A stretch of 64,000 nt of DNA from Cytobacillus praedii (GTDB taxonomy: Bacteria; Bacillota; Bacilli; Bacillales; Cytobacillaceae), in the NCBI RefSeq assembly GCF_001439605.1, contig NZ_LMBX01000012.1:82385-146384 (forward strand), read 5' to 3'. Within the stretch, counting starts at the first letter, position 1; each line of letters opens with the position of its first letter. Below, in pieces: positions 1 to 9,015 of the stretch. Position numbers and translations under genes: made by a program. Below the pieces are notes generated by a model. It made no database searches and was not told the origin of the DNA. It saw nothing but the letters and a program-made list of their open reading frames with translations.

Positions 1-112
1 CAACAAAAGGGCATAACACAGGCCAGCCAGAACCGCTTAGCGGATCAAAGAAAGTGAAAAACCGCAATCATACAAGACAAAAGCATAACAGCAATCACGA
101 TATGTAAAGGTA

Positions 113-147
113 TTAAAAAACAGCTGTCGCTTATTGCTTCAGCTGTT
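113..147 (-). terminator. Rho-independent terminator after selA
   Basis: On the minus strand an 8-bp stem (AACAGCTG / CAGCTGTT) is followed by a run of T. It lies just past the selA stop codon and ends that transcript. The leftmost 110 bases show no gene that I can support. Confidence 0.85.
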
Positions 148-155
148 ACCCTTAT

Positions 156-1559
156 CTATATTAAAGTTAATGAATGAAGGAGATGAATTTCCTCTTCCTT
201 CGTTACAGCCCTTAAGTCTATTAGAATCTCTTCCTTATGGATTCTAACAATTATCCCAGGTGTGAAGCCAGTCCGTAGCTTTCTTGCGAGCTGGTCTGCG
301 CTCATATTCTTATGTTTAATAATGGCAACATAAGTATTGAGCTCAACATCTGGCATCGTTCCACCGCCTACTTGTCCAACACTTTCCTTTAATGTTGCAA
401 CGTACTGATCAGTGCAGCTTAAAAGTTTGCTGATAAAGGCTTGCGTTCTTCTTTCCAGTTCTTCCTTCGAAGTTAATAAATCTCTAATCACAGGAATATT
501 TTTCATTCCTGCTTCCCCTTTTAAATAATCTATTAATGTGCCTTCCAATGCAGCCAGTGTCATTTTATCCACTCGTAAAACCCTTGCAAGCTGATGCTTC
601 TTTAGCTGATTTATTAATTCCTGCTTCCCCGCAATAATTCCTGCTTGCGGACCGCCAAGCAGCTTATCCCCGCTAAATGAAACAAGATCTGCACCCTTTT
701 TCAGCACTTTCTTAACTATAGGTTCATCGCCAATGCCTTTCTCTTCAAAATTAAAAAGTGCGCCGCTCCCTAAATCCTCATAAAAGAGAATATTCCGTTC
801 TTGCGCAAGCGATGCCAAATCCTCTGTTTCTACTGTTTTTGTAAAACCAATTACCTTAAAATTGCTTGTATGAACCTTTAAAACCATCGCCGTTTGTTCA
901 GTAATCGCCCGATCATAATCTGCAAGATGTGTTTTATTTGTTGTACCTACTTCAACAAGCTCTGCACCACTTTCTTCCATTATAGAAGAGATTCGAAAAG
1001 AGCCGCCGATTTCAACAAGCTGGCCCCTTGATACAATCACTTGACGATTATTAGCCAATGCCTTAAGTATGAGATAGACCGCCGCTGCATTATTATTCAC
1101 AACCATAGCAGCCTCTGCACCAGTAAGCTCTTTCAACAGTCCTTCAATATGACTATGCCTTGAGCCACGCTCACCTTCTTCAAGTCTATACTCTAAATTG
1201 GAATAATGTAATGCTGTTTCAAGCACATGATTTACAGCACGTTCACTCAGTCTTGCACGGCCAAGATTTGTATGCAAAATTGTCCCCGTAGCATTAATCA
1301 CTCGTTTAATCGTATAGCTATATTGCTTTCCTGCATGTTCTTCTAAACGCTGAAAAAGTAGCTCTGTAAATTGCTGACTGCCTGGCTCAGCCCCTTGCCA
1401 TTTTCCATTGATAATTTCAGTACGAACATATTCAAGTACTTTTTTCATTTCATTGGTCATATGTATTGAATCAATCCCGCTCTTCTCCAACAATAGAACA
1501 AAACGTGAATCTTTTTGGAGCTCATGAACAGGAGGTATATTTCTTAGTAACTGCTTCAA
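156..1559 (-). CDS. selA: L-seryl-tRNA(Sec) selenium transferase SelA
   Basis: SelA is a cytosolic PLP enzyme that converts seryl-tRNA(Sec) to selenocysteinyl-tRNA(Sec) using selenophosphate. The protein shows the typical N-terminus (MKQLLRNIPPVHEL), the INATGTILHTNLGRA region, and the PLP-lysine motif FSGDKLLGGPQAG. An upstream GTG-type extension is possible, but a GGAGG seven bases before the TTG at 1559 fixes the start and gives 467 residues, the usual family length. It sits downstream of a selenoprotein gene and beside selD, so the locus makes and uses selenocysteine. selB and selC are not in the window and are presumably outside its left edge or elsewhere. Confidence 0.96.
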   Translation of the reverse strand: MKQLLRNIPPVHELQKDSRFVLLLEKSGIDSIHMTNEMKKVLEYVRTEIINGKWQGAEPGSQQFTELLFQRLEEHAGKQYSYTIKRVINATGTILHTNLGRARLSERAVNHVLETALHYSNLEYRLEEGERGSRHSHIEGLLKELTGAEAAMVVNNNAAAVYLILKALANNRQVIVSRGQLVEIGGSFRISSIMEESGAELVEVGTTNKTHLADYDRAITEQTAMVLKVHTSNFKVIGFTKTVETEDLASLAQERNILFYEDLGSGALFNFEEKGIGDEPIVKKVLKKGADLVSFSGDKLLGGPQAGIIAGKQELINQLKKHQLARVLRVDKMTLAALEGTLIDYLKGEAGMKNIPVIRDLLTSKEELERRTQAFISKLLSCTDQYVATLKESVGQVGGGTMPDVELNTYVAIIKHKNMSADQLARKLRTGFTPGIIVRIHKEEILIDLRAVTKEEEIHLLHSLTLI

Positions 1560-1660
1560 CTTGCCCCCTCCTTCTCTTGCAGATTCATTATATACCATTT
1601 TTGCCCTAAGGCTAAAGGAAGTCTAGTTGATAGTTTAGTTTACATAATATTTTTATATAA

Positions 1661-1694
1661 AACAAACCTCCTCTTTGTATAGAGAAGGTTTGTT
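1661..1694 (-). terminator. Terminator between the SelW-like gene and selA
   Basis: On the minus strand AACAAACCT and CTC pair with GAG and AGGTTTGTT across a short loop, followed by TTTTATAT. It ends the small selenoprotein transcript, so selA is either read through or has its own promoter. Confidence 0.7.
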
Positions 1695-1700
1695 AATAGG

Positions 1701-1937
1701 CTATGCTTCCATTTTTCCAATCACTTCTTGAGCTTTCGGAAATAATCCTGTTTCATCTTTAGAGTAAATTTTTTCTCCGTTTACAGTCACTTCGAAAACC
1801 CCGCCAGAGCTAGGGACTAATTCCATTTTCTTAATATTCGTTCGAAAATGAGTAAATAATTCTTCCGCGAAACTCGCGGCTTTCGGTGCATAGTTTCACT
1901 GCATGCAAAATTCGATTTTAACTTCGTAGGTTTTCAT
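1701..1937 (-). CDS. SelW/Rdx-family selenoprotein with in-frame UGA (Sec)
   Basis: This 78-codon frame is interrupted by one TGA at 1896-1898 (codon 14). The translation begins MKTYEVKIEFCMQU and then NYAPKAASFAEEL, giving a Cys-Met-Gln-Sec redox motif near the N-terminus followed by the VFEVTVNGEKIYSK and TGLFPKAQEV blocks typical of the SelW/SelT/SelH (Rdx) thioredoxin-like family. GGAGG lies eight bases before the ATG. Sec reading is supported by coding continuity on both sides of the TGA, by a hairpin just downstream, and by adjacent selA and selD. The substrate is unknown; the family is thought to act in thiol redox. Standard gene callers will miss or truncate this gene. Confidence 0.93.
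1865..1879 (-). promoter_or_regulatory. Putative SECIS hairpin in the SelW-like mRNA
   Basis: Sixteen bases after the UGA, CCGCGA and UCGCGG form a perfect 6-bp stem with a GUU loop. Bacterial SECIS elements lie within the coding region just downstream of UGA and carry G near the start of the apical loop, which fits. The selD hairpin has the same loop. Confidence 0.8.
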
Positions 1938-1989
1938 ATCATTGACCTCCAAGTATAAATTCTCGAAACTTTCATATTTTTTCACTTCT

Positions 1990-2018
1990 ATTGTAGTATA
2001 AATGCTGTTTTTCCACAA
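1990..2018 (-). promoter_or_regulatory. SigA-type promoter for the SelW-like gene
   Basis: On the minus strand TTGTGG (2013-2018) and TACAAT (1990-1995) are separated by 17 bases and lie about 55 bases before the start codon. I see no clear matching promoter for divergent selD. Confidence 0.6.
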
Positions 2019-2085
2019 ATGCTGAACTACAATCAAGTGATTTTACTCAGTATTAGAGGTATACTGATGGATGGAGGTGGTATCA

Positions 2086-3138
2086 GTGAGTGAGCAAGAA
2101 AAAATTCGTTTAACTTCATTGTCAACAAAAGCTGGCTGAGGCTGCAAAATTGGTCCTGAGGACTTGTCGCAAGTTTTGCGACTGTTGCCGAAACAAGATC
2201 CAGTTCCGGAATTGCTTGTCGGCCATGAAACAAGCGATGATGCTGGTGTGTATCAATTAACAGATTCAATTGCATTAATACAAACTATCGATTACTTTAC
2301 TCCAATCGTCGATGATCCATATATGTTTGGCCAAATTGCCGCTTCAAATGCCCTTAGTGATGTTTATGCTATGGGAGGACAGCCCAAAACAGTCCTCAAT
2401 ATTGTTGGTTATCCTGTGAAAAAACTGGGACCTGATATATTAGCAGAGATACTTAGAGGTGCAGCAGACAAGGTGAAAGAAGCTGGTGCAATTACAGTAG
2501 GAGGACATTCCATTGATGACCAAGAGCCAAAATTTGGTCTTTCTGTAACAGGAATTGTTCATCCAAACCATGTATGGAAAAATGTTGGTGCCAAACCAGA
2601 CGATGTTCTCGTCTTAACAAAGCCGATCGGTGTTGGAATCATGACCACCGGAATTAAACGTGGGGTAGTGACAATAGAACAAGAAAGAGAAGTAACCGAA
2701 ACAATGGCTTCTCTAAATAAAGTCGCTGCTGAAATTTTGACTTCCTTTACACCCCATGCAGTAACCGATGTGACTGGATTTGGTCTGCTAGGTCATGGAA
2801 GTGAAATGGCTAGAGGAAGTAATGTAAGCCTTGAAATTGATTATAAACGTATCCCAATTCTAGATGGTACATATGAACTTGCTGTGAAAGGGGTCATTCC
2901 TGGAGGCACAAAAGCAAACTATAACTGGCTTGCTAATGACGTTGATTATGGCACCATTATGCCTGATGAACAATATATTCTTTGCGATGCAATTACTTCA
3001 GGCGGATTGCTTGTTGCAATGAATAAAGAAGAGGCAGAACAATATGTTCAGCAATTGCATCATGCAGGGCTTCCATCTGCATCTATTATTGGGCGAGTAT
3101 CCGAAAGGCAGGATAAGCTCATTTATTTGAAAGAGTGA
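2086..3138 (+). CDS. selD: Selenide, water dikinase SelD, itself a selenoprotein
   Basis: SelD makes selenophosphate from selenide and ATP. The true frame starts at GTG 2086, eight bases after GGAGG (2073-2077), and reads through a TGA at 2137-2139 (codon 18). The N-terminal motif becomes K-A-G-Sec-G-C-K, the catalytic Cys/Sec-Gly-Cys-Lys site of the family. Downstream blocks HETSDDAGVY, QTIDYFTPIVDDPYMFGQIAA, VTDVTGFGLLGHG and TSGGLL are typical. The total is 350 residues, a normal SelD length; a conventional call would begin only after the TGA and lose the active site. An in-frame ATG at 2071 overlaps the Shine-Dalgarno sequence and is less likely. Confidence 0.95.
2166..2182 (+). promoter_or_regulatory. 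Putative SECIS hairpin in selD mRNA
   Basis: GUCGCAA and UUGCGAC form a perfect 7-bp stem with a GUU loop; the loop begins 33 bases after the UGA. A weaker GUCC-UGA-GGAC hairpin lies between the two. The loop is identical to that of the SelW-like gene. Confidence 0.75.
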
Positions 3139-3149
3139 AACGTCAGTTA

Positions 3150-3313
3150 GTTTGGGGTTCTTCATCCCATAAATTGTTAGTTAAACGAATAGCCCAGGAA
3201 CGCCAATTCCTGTGGCCTTCGCCTGGCTAGGACATCTTGTCCGTCATCAGGCATTTACGGGCTGTTTAATCCCCCGCCTAGAATTTACTGTACCCAGAAC
3301 TTCTAAAGTTGGG
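3150..3313. other. Unassigned multi-stem structured element, selD to NAT gap
   Basis: This GC-richer gap folds on paper into a nested structure. AGCCC (3191-3195) pairs with GGGCT (3259-3263). Inside it AGGAA pairs with TTCCT (3196-3211), and GCCTG (3221) pairs with CAGGC (3252), enclosing GGACA / TGTCC (3230-3242). A separate hairpin, CCC..AACTT / AAGTT..GGG, follows at 3293-3313. I do not recognise the family. It could be a structured RNA, a leader of the NAT gene, or a solo end or MITE of an insertion element; the GGGGTTCTTCATC start is reminiscent of some ISL3-like ends. Confidence 0.4.
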
Positions 3314-3354
3314 ATTTTGCCGGCCGAAATCTGCGAGAAAGCAAAGGTGTTTTT

Positions 3355-4098
3355 ATGGATGTTCAAGCATACTTAAAACGCATTTCAGTTGAAAAGGAAG
3401 AGCAGTTAACATTAGAATATCTGGCTAAACTCCAGAAAAATCATATGGAAAAAATTCCATTTGAAAATTTAGATGTCACACGGAAAGTGAAAATTAATTT
3501 AATCATTGATCGCTTTCATGAAAAAGTTATGAAGAATGGGCGAGGAGGATTTTGCTACGAGCTTAACGGGCTATTCCAACAGCTCTTAACAAATCTAGGC
3601 TATCGTTCTCACCTCATAGCTTGCACCGTGAAAAGGCCTAAAGGTTGGGCAAAAGCTGATACACACGCAGCTATTATTGTTCACTTAGACCGGCCCTACC
3701 TTGTAGATGTTGGCTTTGGGGACTCAGTTCGAAAGCCAATTCCCTTAACAGGAGAGGAACAGACGGATGTAAGCGGGACTTATCGAGTAATAGAAGCAGG
3801 GCAAAGTTCATTTGATTTACAACGTTTGGATGAGGATCAATGGAAGACACTCTATCAATTTTCAACCGCTGTTAAAAACATTGAAGATTTTGAAGAAGGC
3901 TCTCTATATAATCAAACGTCTCCAGACTCTACTTTCACACATGGGGATATCGTTACACTCGGAACTTCTGATGGCCGTATAACCTTATCTGGCTTAACCG
4001 TTACAATAACGAAAAATGGGCAAAAGGAAAAATGGGAGCTTTCATCAGAGGAAGAAAAAATAAAGTTTCTTAAAGAACATTTTCATATTAATATATAA
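3355..4098 (+). CDS. Arylamine N-acetyltransferase
   Basis: A 247-residue member of the NAT family, cytosolic enzymes that transfer acetyl or other acyl groups from CoA to arylamines, hydrazines or similar acceptors. The catalytic triad is visible: Cys67 in RGGFCYEL, His104 in DTHAAI, and Asp118 in LVDVGFGD. The N-terminal MEKIPFENLD block is also conserved. AAAGGTG six bases before the ATG is a reasonable ribosome binding site. It is a single gene after selD and has its own terminator. The physiological substrate is not shown by context. Confidence 0.93.
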   Translation: MDVQAYLKRISVEKEEQLTLEYLAKLQKNHMEKIPFENLDVTRKVKINLIIDRFHEKVMKNGRGGFCYELNGLFQQLLTNLGYRSHLIACTVKRPKGWAKADTHAAIIVHLDRPYLVDVGFGDSVRKPIPLTGEEQTDVSGTYRVIEAGQSSFDLQRLDEDQWKTLYQFSTAVKNIEDFEEGSLYNQTSPDSTFTHGDIVTLGTSDGRITLSGLTVTITKNGQKEKWELSSEEEKIKFLKEHFHINI

Positions 4099-4165
4099 TA
4101 TGATAACAATTGTTGCCATTTTTAAACCCAAAGCTATAGGATTAATACATGTTTAGAATTTTTAA

Positions 4166-4205
4166 ATAAGCTTGAGGCATCTATCCTCAAGCTTATTATT
4201 TTTTC
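4166..4205 (+). terminator. Bidirectional terminator after NAT
   Basis: TAAGCTTGAGG / CCTCAAGCTTA is a perfect 11-bp stem followed by TTATTTTTTC on the plus strand. It lies between convergent genes and probably serves both. Confidence 0.85.
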
Positions 4206-4229
4206 ACAAGTATTATAGATGTATTTGAT

Positions 4230-5717
4230 CTATTTCTTCATCTGAAGGATTCGGATCATACGAGATATAACAATTATTAGACTCATTATAGAAACTATTC
4301 CAAGCCAAATGATAATACTAGGCATTGTCATTAGGATTCCTTTCATATTAAGAACTCTTCCACCCCCAATAAATGTGATGATAGATGGAATTAAAATAAG
4401 CAGAAAGAACGGAATAAGCCTAACAATGAGATAGAAAAATGAGCGCCATTTTGGACGTTTTTTATATTTTCGCTCCCAGTTTTCTATATGCAGGAAGTTT
4501 CGAATTTCTAAAATGATGGATAACGCAATTAGAACAATCATTCCTATTTCTAGAAACTGGCTGCCCCAAAAAGACTCTTCTGTTGGATGATTGGCCAATA
4601 ACTTCGTAATACCATTTGTAAAAGAGGAATAGTCAACAAATGTATTTAACCCACTATTAAACAGCATGACCACACCATATCCATCCTCTGGCAATAAAAC
4701 TTCTTTAGCCTTGTATGTCCATAAGATTCCGCTATGCTGAACTTGTTTTTTGCCATCCTCTGTTTCACCGATATTCCACCCCATTCCATATGAAATCTCT
4801 GAACTTGCAGAAGTTTGCATTATTTGAATGCCACTAGAACTTAGGATTTGATTATTCTTATACATCCCGCCATTTTGTTGTGAGATTAACCAGTTCGCCA
4901 TATCGTCAGCGGTAGAAACAATGCCTGCTGGACCATCGATAAACCATTCTGGCTCGTTTACTGCCACTGGTTTTCCAAAAAGGAAAAAATGTCCGGAAGA
5001 AAGCTTGTCAGATTTATTAAGTTCATTTGTATTAGTGACATTATAAGTATGTTTCATATCTAATGGTTTAAAAATATGATTAGTTAAATAATCTGAGAAT
5101 TTCTCTTTACTTACAACTTCCACCAGGCGAGCTAATATTTGATAATTTGGATTATGGTAATGATATTTCTGTCCGGGTTCACTAGCAAGATCAACATTCT
5201 TTATTCGGTCTATTGCAGCTTTAAGACTATTTGGTTGTGGATTCAGAGTCATGTCAGGATTCACCCTGTCGGTTAACCCGCTTGTTTGATTTAATAAATG
5301 TCGTACAGTTATTTTTGACCCTCTTTTATCGTGTAAATTTAAAGAAGAAATGTAATTGACAACAGGCGTATCTAGATTTACTCTCCCATCTTCAACTAGC
5401 TGCATGACAGCCAAAGCAGTAAAGGATTTGCTTAAAGAAGCAATCGGAAACGGAGTATCTGATGTGACGGGAATCTTGTCTGCTGTTTGTCCATAGCCTT
5501 TTGAAAAGATCACCTTATCTTTATGAGTAATTGCAACAGATGCTCCCGGAATATTGTTCTTTTCCATCATTGATTGAATGAATTGATCAATCTCATAAAC
5601 CTTTTTGCTTGTTTGTGCGCTAGCTTCTTCTCCATTAAATGAACCAAAAAGAATCATAATAGTTGTTAATGTGATCAAATATTTTTTTATTAAAATTTGA
5701 CCGATGATGTTTTTCAT
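4230..5717 (-). CDS. Membrane serine hydrolase, beta-lactamase / PBP4* family
   Basis: A 495-residue penicillin-binding-protein-like hydrolase (class C beta-lactamase fold). GGAGG eight bases before the ATG at 5717 sets the start. Residues 1-34 form a signal or anchor segment ending near ASA. Motif S94-L-S-K97 gives the nucleophile, Y187-H-N189 the second motif, and VQHSGIL the third (H-x-G). After the catalytic domain three hydrophobic helices (IGMIVLIALSII; YLIVRLIPFFLLILIP; SIIIWLGIVSIMSLIIVI) anchor the C-terminus. The hydrolase domain is predicted outside the cell; the substrate may be a D-amino-acid peptide or ester. It appears monocistronic. Confidence 0.85.
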   Translation of the reverse strand: MKNIIGQILIKKYLITLTTIMILFGSFNGEEASAQTSKKVYEIDQFIQSMMEKNNIPGASVAITHKDKVIFSKGYGQTADKIPVTSDTPFPIASLSKSFTALAVMQLVEDGRVNLDTPVVNYISSLNLHDKRGSKITVRHLLNQTSGLTDRVNPDMTLNPQPNSLKAAIDRIKNVDLASEPGQKYHYHNPNYQILARLVEVVSKEKFSDYLTNHIFKPLDMKHTYNVTNTNELNKSDKLSSGHFFLFGKPVAVNEPEWFIDGPAGIVSTADDMANWLISQQNGGMYKNNQILSSSGIQIMQTSASSEISYGMGWNIGETEDGKKQVQHSGILWTYKAKEVLLPEDGYGVVMLFNSGLNTFVDYSSFTNGITKLLANHPTEESFWGSQFLEIGMIVLIALSIILEIRNFLHIENWERKYKKRPKWRSFFYLIVRLIPFFLLILIPSIITFIGGGRVLNMKGILMTMPSIIIWLGIVSIMSLIIVISRMIRILQMKK

Positions 5718-6677
5718 ACTTTTTGCCTCCATTATTATTGATAGCCTAAGTGTAGTAGGCAAAACTTTAGAAAATATAAAGAAAAGTATTAAGAAAATCT
5801 TAATTTTATTTTAATTAATAGATTTGGTAATTAATCTCGAATGGAAAAGATCCTAATTATGAAATGCACGACCCCTTTCATATAAAAAACAAAAAGCATT
5901 ACATTTACCTTTACTCATAAATTTTAAAAAAGAACCAATTCATTTAATTAAAAATCAAGAGAATACTAGAATAACCTTAATATAATGTGGAAATAAATAC
6001 TGCTTTTCCTATCCTTTTTTATACTACAAATGACCTCACTTACCTTACTACAACAACAAAATTTTTTGTTCTTCAGCTAAAACACCCTTCTTATTATAAT
6101 GTTAACCAAAAACTTTTTCTGGTTGACCACTTTTTATATCGAATTATGATAACGGTAGCCGGGGTAGAACGTAAGCGTCCATTTGAGTCGATCCCGTACA
6201 TTGGATGAAATTCATGCTTTTGCAAAGCAAATTGAAGAGTGTAAAATTATCCAATCAAATCAATCTCCGTCTAGTTTTTAAAAAAAAACAAACAGCCCGA
6301 AATTTTCCAATCATTGAACTTTGGACGGTTATTTAGTATTCCTAAATTTAGTGTTGCATAAGATATTTTTGTAGCTTGTTTCGCTGAATAAGAAAAGTTG
6401 CTTATTTTGTTGCATTATATTTTAGGTTAATGGCGAATTTTATCCTGTTCCCACTTGTACAAACTCCTTAATGATAATTTTACATATAGTATTGTGATGG
6501 TATAGATACAACCAAGGAAGGATTTTAAATTGTTTATTAATTCATTTAGTGGTCAAGCTTTTCAACGTCATTATGTTGTCCAACTAATCTCTAAAAACCA
6601 AGTCACGTGATTTGGATTGAAAGTAAGGACCTCTTAAACCAGTTTATTTAGGAAAAAATATGGAAGGAGTACAATGA
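5718..6677. other. Long AT-rich stretch with protein-coding debris
   Basis: No intact gene. Near 6140-6280 plus-strand frames read ...VAGVERKRPFESIPYIG and, shifted by one base, LSRSRTLDEIHAFAKQIEEC...SPSSF followed by stop. This looks like the C-terminal end of a decayed gene of unknown family. A CATATAGTA box at 6483-6491 could be a SigK-like -10 for the next gene, but is weak. An AAGGAG ribosome binding site at 6664-6669 belongs to the gene at 6678. Confidence 0.4.
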
Positions 6678-7745
6678 ATGGTAACCTTTTTCTTTACGGG
6701 AGCTCTTCAAACATTTTCTATCCCACCAGATGTATGCTCTATAACCATCCGTGCTGTGGGTGCATCAGGTGGCAACGGTGGGAATCTCCCGAATTTTGGA
6801 ACTAATGGTGGTGCTGGTGGAATCGGTGCCTCGATTCAGGGTGATTTTTCGGTGATCCCTGGAGAAACCCTATCCATTTTGGTCGGAGGAGCAGGAATGA
6901 ATAGCGCTACAAGTGCTGGCGGCGGCGGCGGTGGTTCTTTTATTTGGCGTGGAAATGACTTCTCTGATTTAAGCCTTGCATCTATTCTAATTGCTGCTGG
7001 TGGTGGCGGCGGCGGTGGTCAGGGTGAAATCACTAATGGGAATCCCGGAATAGCTGCATCGATTACTACAAATGGAACTGCTGGGAATCCCGGTGGAAGC
7101 GGTGGAAAAAACGGCAATGGTGGTAGTGCCGTTGATAGCGGCGGCGGTGGCGCAGGCATCTTTACAGATGGTGGTAGTGTTGGTGGTGGCGGTGGCGGTG
7201 GAACCGCGATCGACACTGGAGGAATTGGCGGTACGGGTAGTGGTGGCGGAGGTACTGGTGGTTTTGGCGGCGGCGGTGGTGGCGATTTCGATGGTGGCGG
7301 TGGTGGTGGCGGTTTTAGTGGTGGTGGTGGTGGTCAACAAATTCCAAACGCCGGTGATGGTGGCGGTGGCGGTGGCGGTTCTTTTAATGCAGGCAGCAAC
7401 CAAATCAACACTGCTGGTGGCGGACAAGGGAACGGATTCGTTGAAATTACCCTTATCCCTGATACTATACCACCAACCATCGAATGTCATCCTGACATCA
7501 CCGTTTTCAATGATCCAGGTTCAAATGGAGCTATTGTAGATTATCCACCTCCAACCGCGAGCGATAACTGCTCAGCTGTAACTACTGTTTGTTCGCCAGC
7601 ATCTGGTTCTTTCTTTCTTCCCGGTACGACAACGGTCACTTGTACCGCAACAGATGCTGCTGGAAATACCAGTACTTGTACTTTCAATGTGAGGGTGGTT
7701 GTAGATCCTTGTCGGTTTTTTAGTGGTAGATGCATACGAAGATAG
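6678..7745 (+). CDS. Glycine-rich protein with C-terminal HYR domain
   Basis: A 355-residue protein of three parts. Residues 1-70 (FFFTGALQTFSIPPDVCSITIRA) resemble the start of glycine-rich secreted proteins. About residues 70-255 are extremely glycine-rich, built from GGT/GGC runs. About residues 263-345 form one HYR domain (IECHPDITVFNDPG...TCTATDAAGNTSTCTF). The C-terminus ends VVDPCRFFSGRCIRR, a tail nearly identical to that of the convergent gene at 9160. There is no obvious signal peptide, so export may occur by another route or the protein may be assembled on the spore. AAGGAG lies eight bases before the second of two ATGs. Exact function is unknown; a surface or matrix structural role is inferred. 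Confidence 0.8.
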   Translation: MVTFFFTGALQTFSIPPDVCSITIRAVGASGGNGGNLPNFGTNGGAGGIGASIQGDFSVIPGETLSILVGGAGMNSATSAGGGGGGSFIWRGNDFSDLSLASILIAAGGGGGGGQGEITNGNPGIAASITTNGTAGNPGGSGGKNGNGGSAVDSGGGGAGIFTDGGSVGGGGGGGTAIDTGGIGGTGSGGGGTGGFGGGGGGDFDGGGGGGGFSGGGGGQQIPNAGDGGGGGGGSFNAGSNQINTAGGGQGNGFVEITLIPDTIPPTIECHPDITVFNDPGSNGAIVDYPPPTASDNCSAVTTVCSPASGSFFLPGTTTVTCTATDAAGNTSTCTFNVRVVVDPCRFFSGRCIRR

Positions 7746-7909
7746 CATCTTATTAATCTAACCTATCTCGTATATTATATAGTAATATATTTATAGAAAA
7801 AGCGGTGTGGTGTAGTGATATGTTCCCTATAAGGTAGACAGATGAAATAACAAAAATCTGTTTACTATGAACTGATGTATAGTTTTGAGACTTAGAAAAA
7901 ACACCTATG

Positions 7910-8560
7910 CTGCCTGTCCCCTAAATTCAATGGGGATGGGTAGTTTAATTTTGCCTGAATGCGTATTTCGTTGTAATAATACATATATTTTTTACAATAT
8001 ATACCATTTTACAATGATTAAGAGAAGATCATCTTTAATCTCTGAATTCTTCCTCCTATAGCAAGGAGTGAAAGAATTCGATGACGGCATAGTCATGGCA
8101 GTTCCCCTTTCGGGACAGCTTGTGATCTTGCAGTTTTCTTTTGTCGTTTTTGAAAGGCACAGGAGGTATAAACATCCCTTTGAACAGTATGAATCTTAAT
8201 TCCTTCATTTGGTTTCCTTTTATCAATGGCTTCCCAAAGGGAATATAAAACTAAGTGAGTGTCCAGGCTTGTGCTCATTTTTTACGCCACAATTTCATTG
8301 TTATACAAGTCTATAATAGTTGATAAATACATCATTGTTTTCCCATAAAGTAAATATGTAATATCTGTTACCCATTTTTCATTTTGGTTTATTGAACTGA
8401 ACTGACGATTTAAAAGATTTCCCACTACTATATTACTTCCCCCGTTTAAGGTCGCTTCACTTTAATTTGACACTCCACTTTGTTTTTCTGCATGATTCTT
8501 TGCACTGTATTCCGATTTACAACTAACTGGTTTTTTCGCTTAAGTAAGTTTTTATTTAAC
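7910..8560 (-). pseudogene. IS150-type OrfB integrase fragment
   Basis: Recognisable pieces are NTVQRIMQKNKVECQIKVKR, NLLNRQFSSINQNEKWVTDI, TYLLYGKTMMYLSTIIDLYN, then HTVQRDVYTSCAFQ, and a C-terminal YYYNEIRIQAKLNYPSPLNF. These match the DDE integrase layout (W-x-T-D-I-T-Y and a degenerate H-S-D-Q-G box). Several stops and frameshifts interrupt it. Confidence 0.85.
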
Positions 8561-8689
8561 GGGTCCATAACGAAAATGTTTTTCTTCACAAAAAGAGATG
8601 CTTAGCTCCTCTAAGGGATTCATTATTACTTGGCGATACATTTTTCCCCAGCGACAACCTCAGGCTCCATCTCATTTCTATCTCTTGGT

Positions 8690-9015
8690 ACATTTTTTGA
8701 ATTTCCAACTGTATCTCTAATTGGTTTCTTTCTTCTTATTTCCTCTACTTCACTTAATCCATTTGGTTCCTTACCGTTTGTGTATTAATTGCCAACAGGC
8801 TGAGAAAATCTGTGAATCTGTCCTTCTCTATGCCATTTCATCCAAGTTTTAATTTGAGAAACATTTTTAACGCCCATTTGGTCCATAATAGGATTGTTGG
8901 TATATCCTTTTTGTTTTAACTTGATCACTTTCCACTTAATTTCCTCTTGGTAATGAACTCTTGTCCCCACAAGAAAAACACCTCCAAAATCGTATAAGTA
9001 ATAAATACGACTCAA
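8690..9015 (-). pseudogene. IS150-type OrfA helix-turn-helix fragment
   Basis: The frame reads VHYQEEIKWKVIKLKQKGYT, then MGVKNVSQIKTWMKWHREG and HRFSQPVGN. A stop codon follows, and then YTNGKEPNGLSEVEEIRRK. This is the HTH protein of the IS150 group, truncated by the stop. An ACACC..GGTGT hairpin at its 5' side is typical of the element's leader. Confidence 0.8.

Noticed and set aside
3139..3354. Possible selC (tRNA-Sec) next to selD
   Set aside because: No TCA anticodon arm or TTCGA T-loop with a long acceptor stem could be fitted on either strand.
5987..6208. Possible 73-residue plus-strand gene
   Set aside because: No ribosome binding site, AT-driven composition in most of its length; only the last 15 codons look protein-like and are better read as debris.
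6987..7539. Long open frames on both strands inside the glycine-rich gene
   Set aside because: They arise from the GGT/GGC repeat composition, have low-complexity Thr/Ala, Pro or Val-rich translations and no ribosome binding sites.
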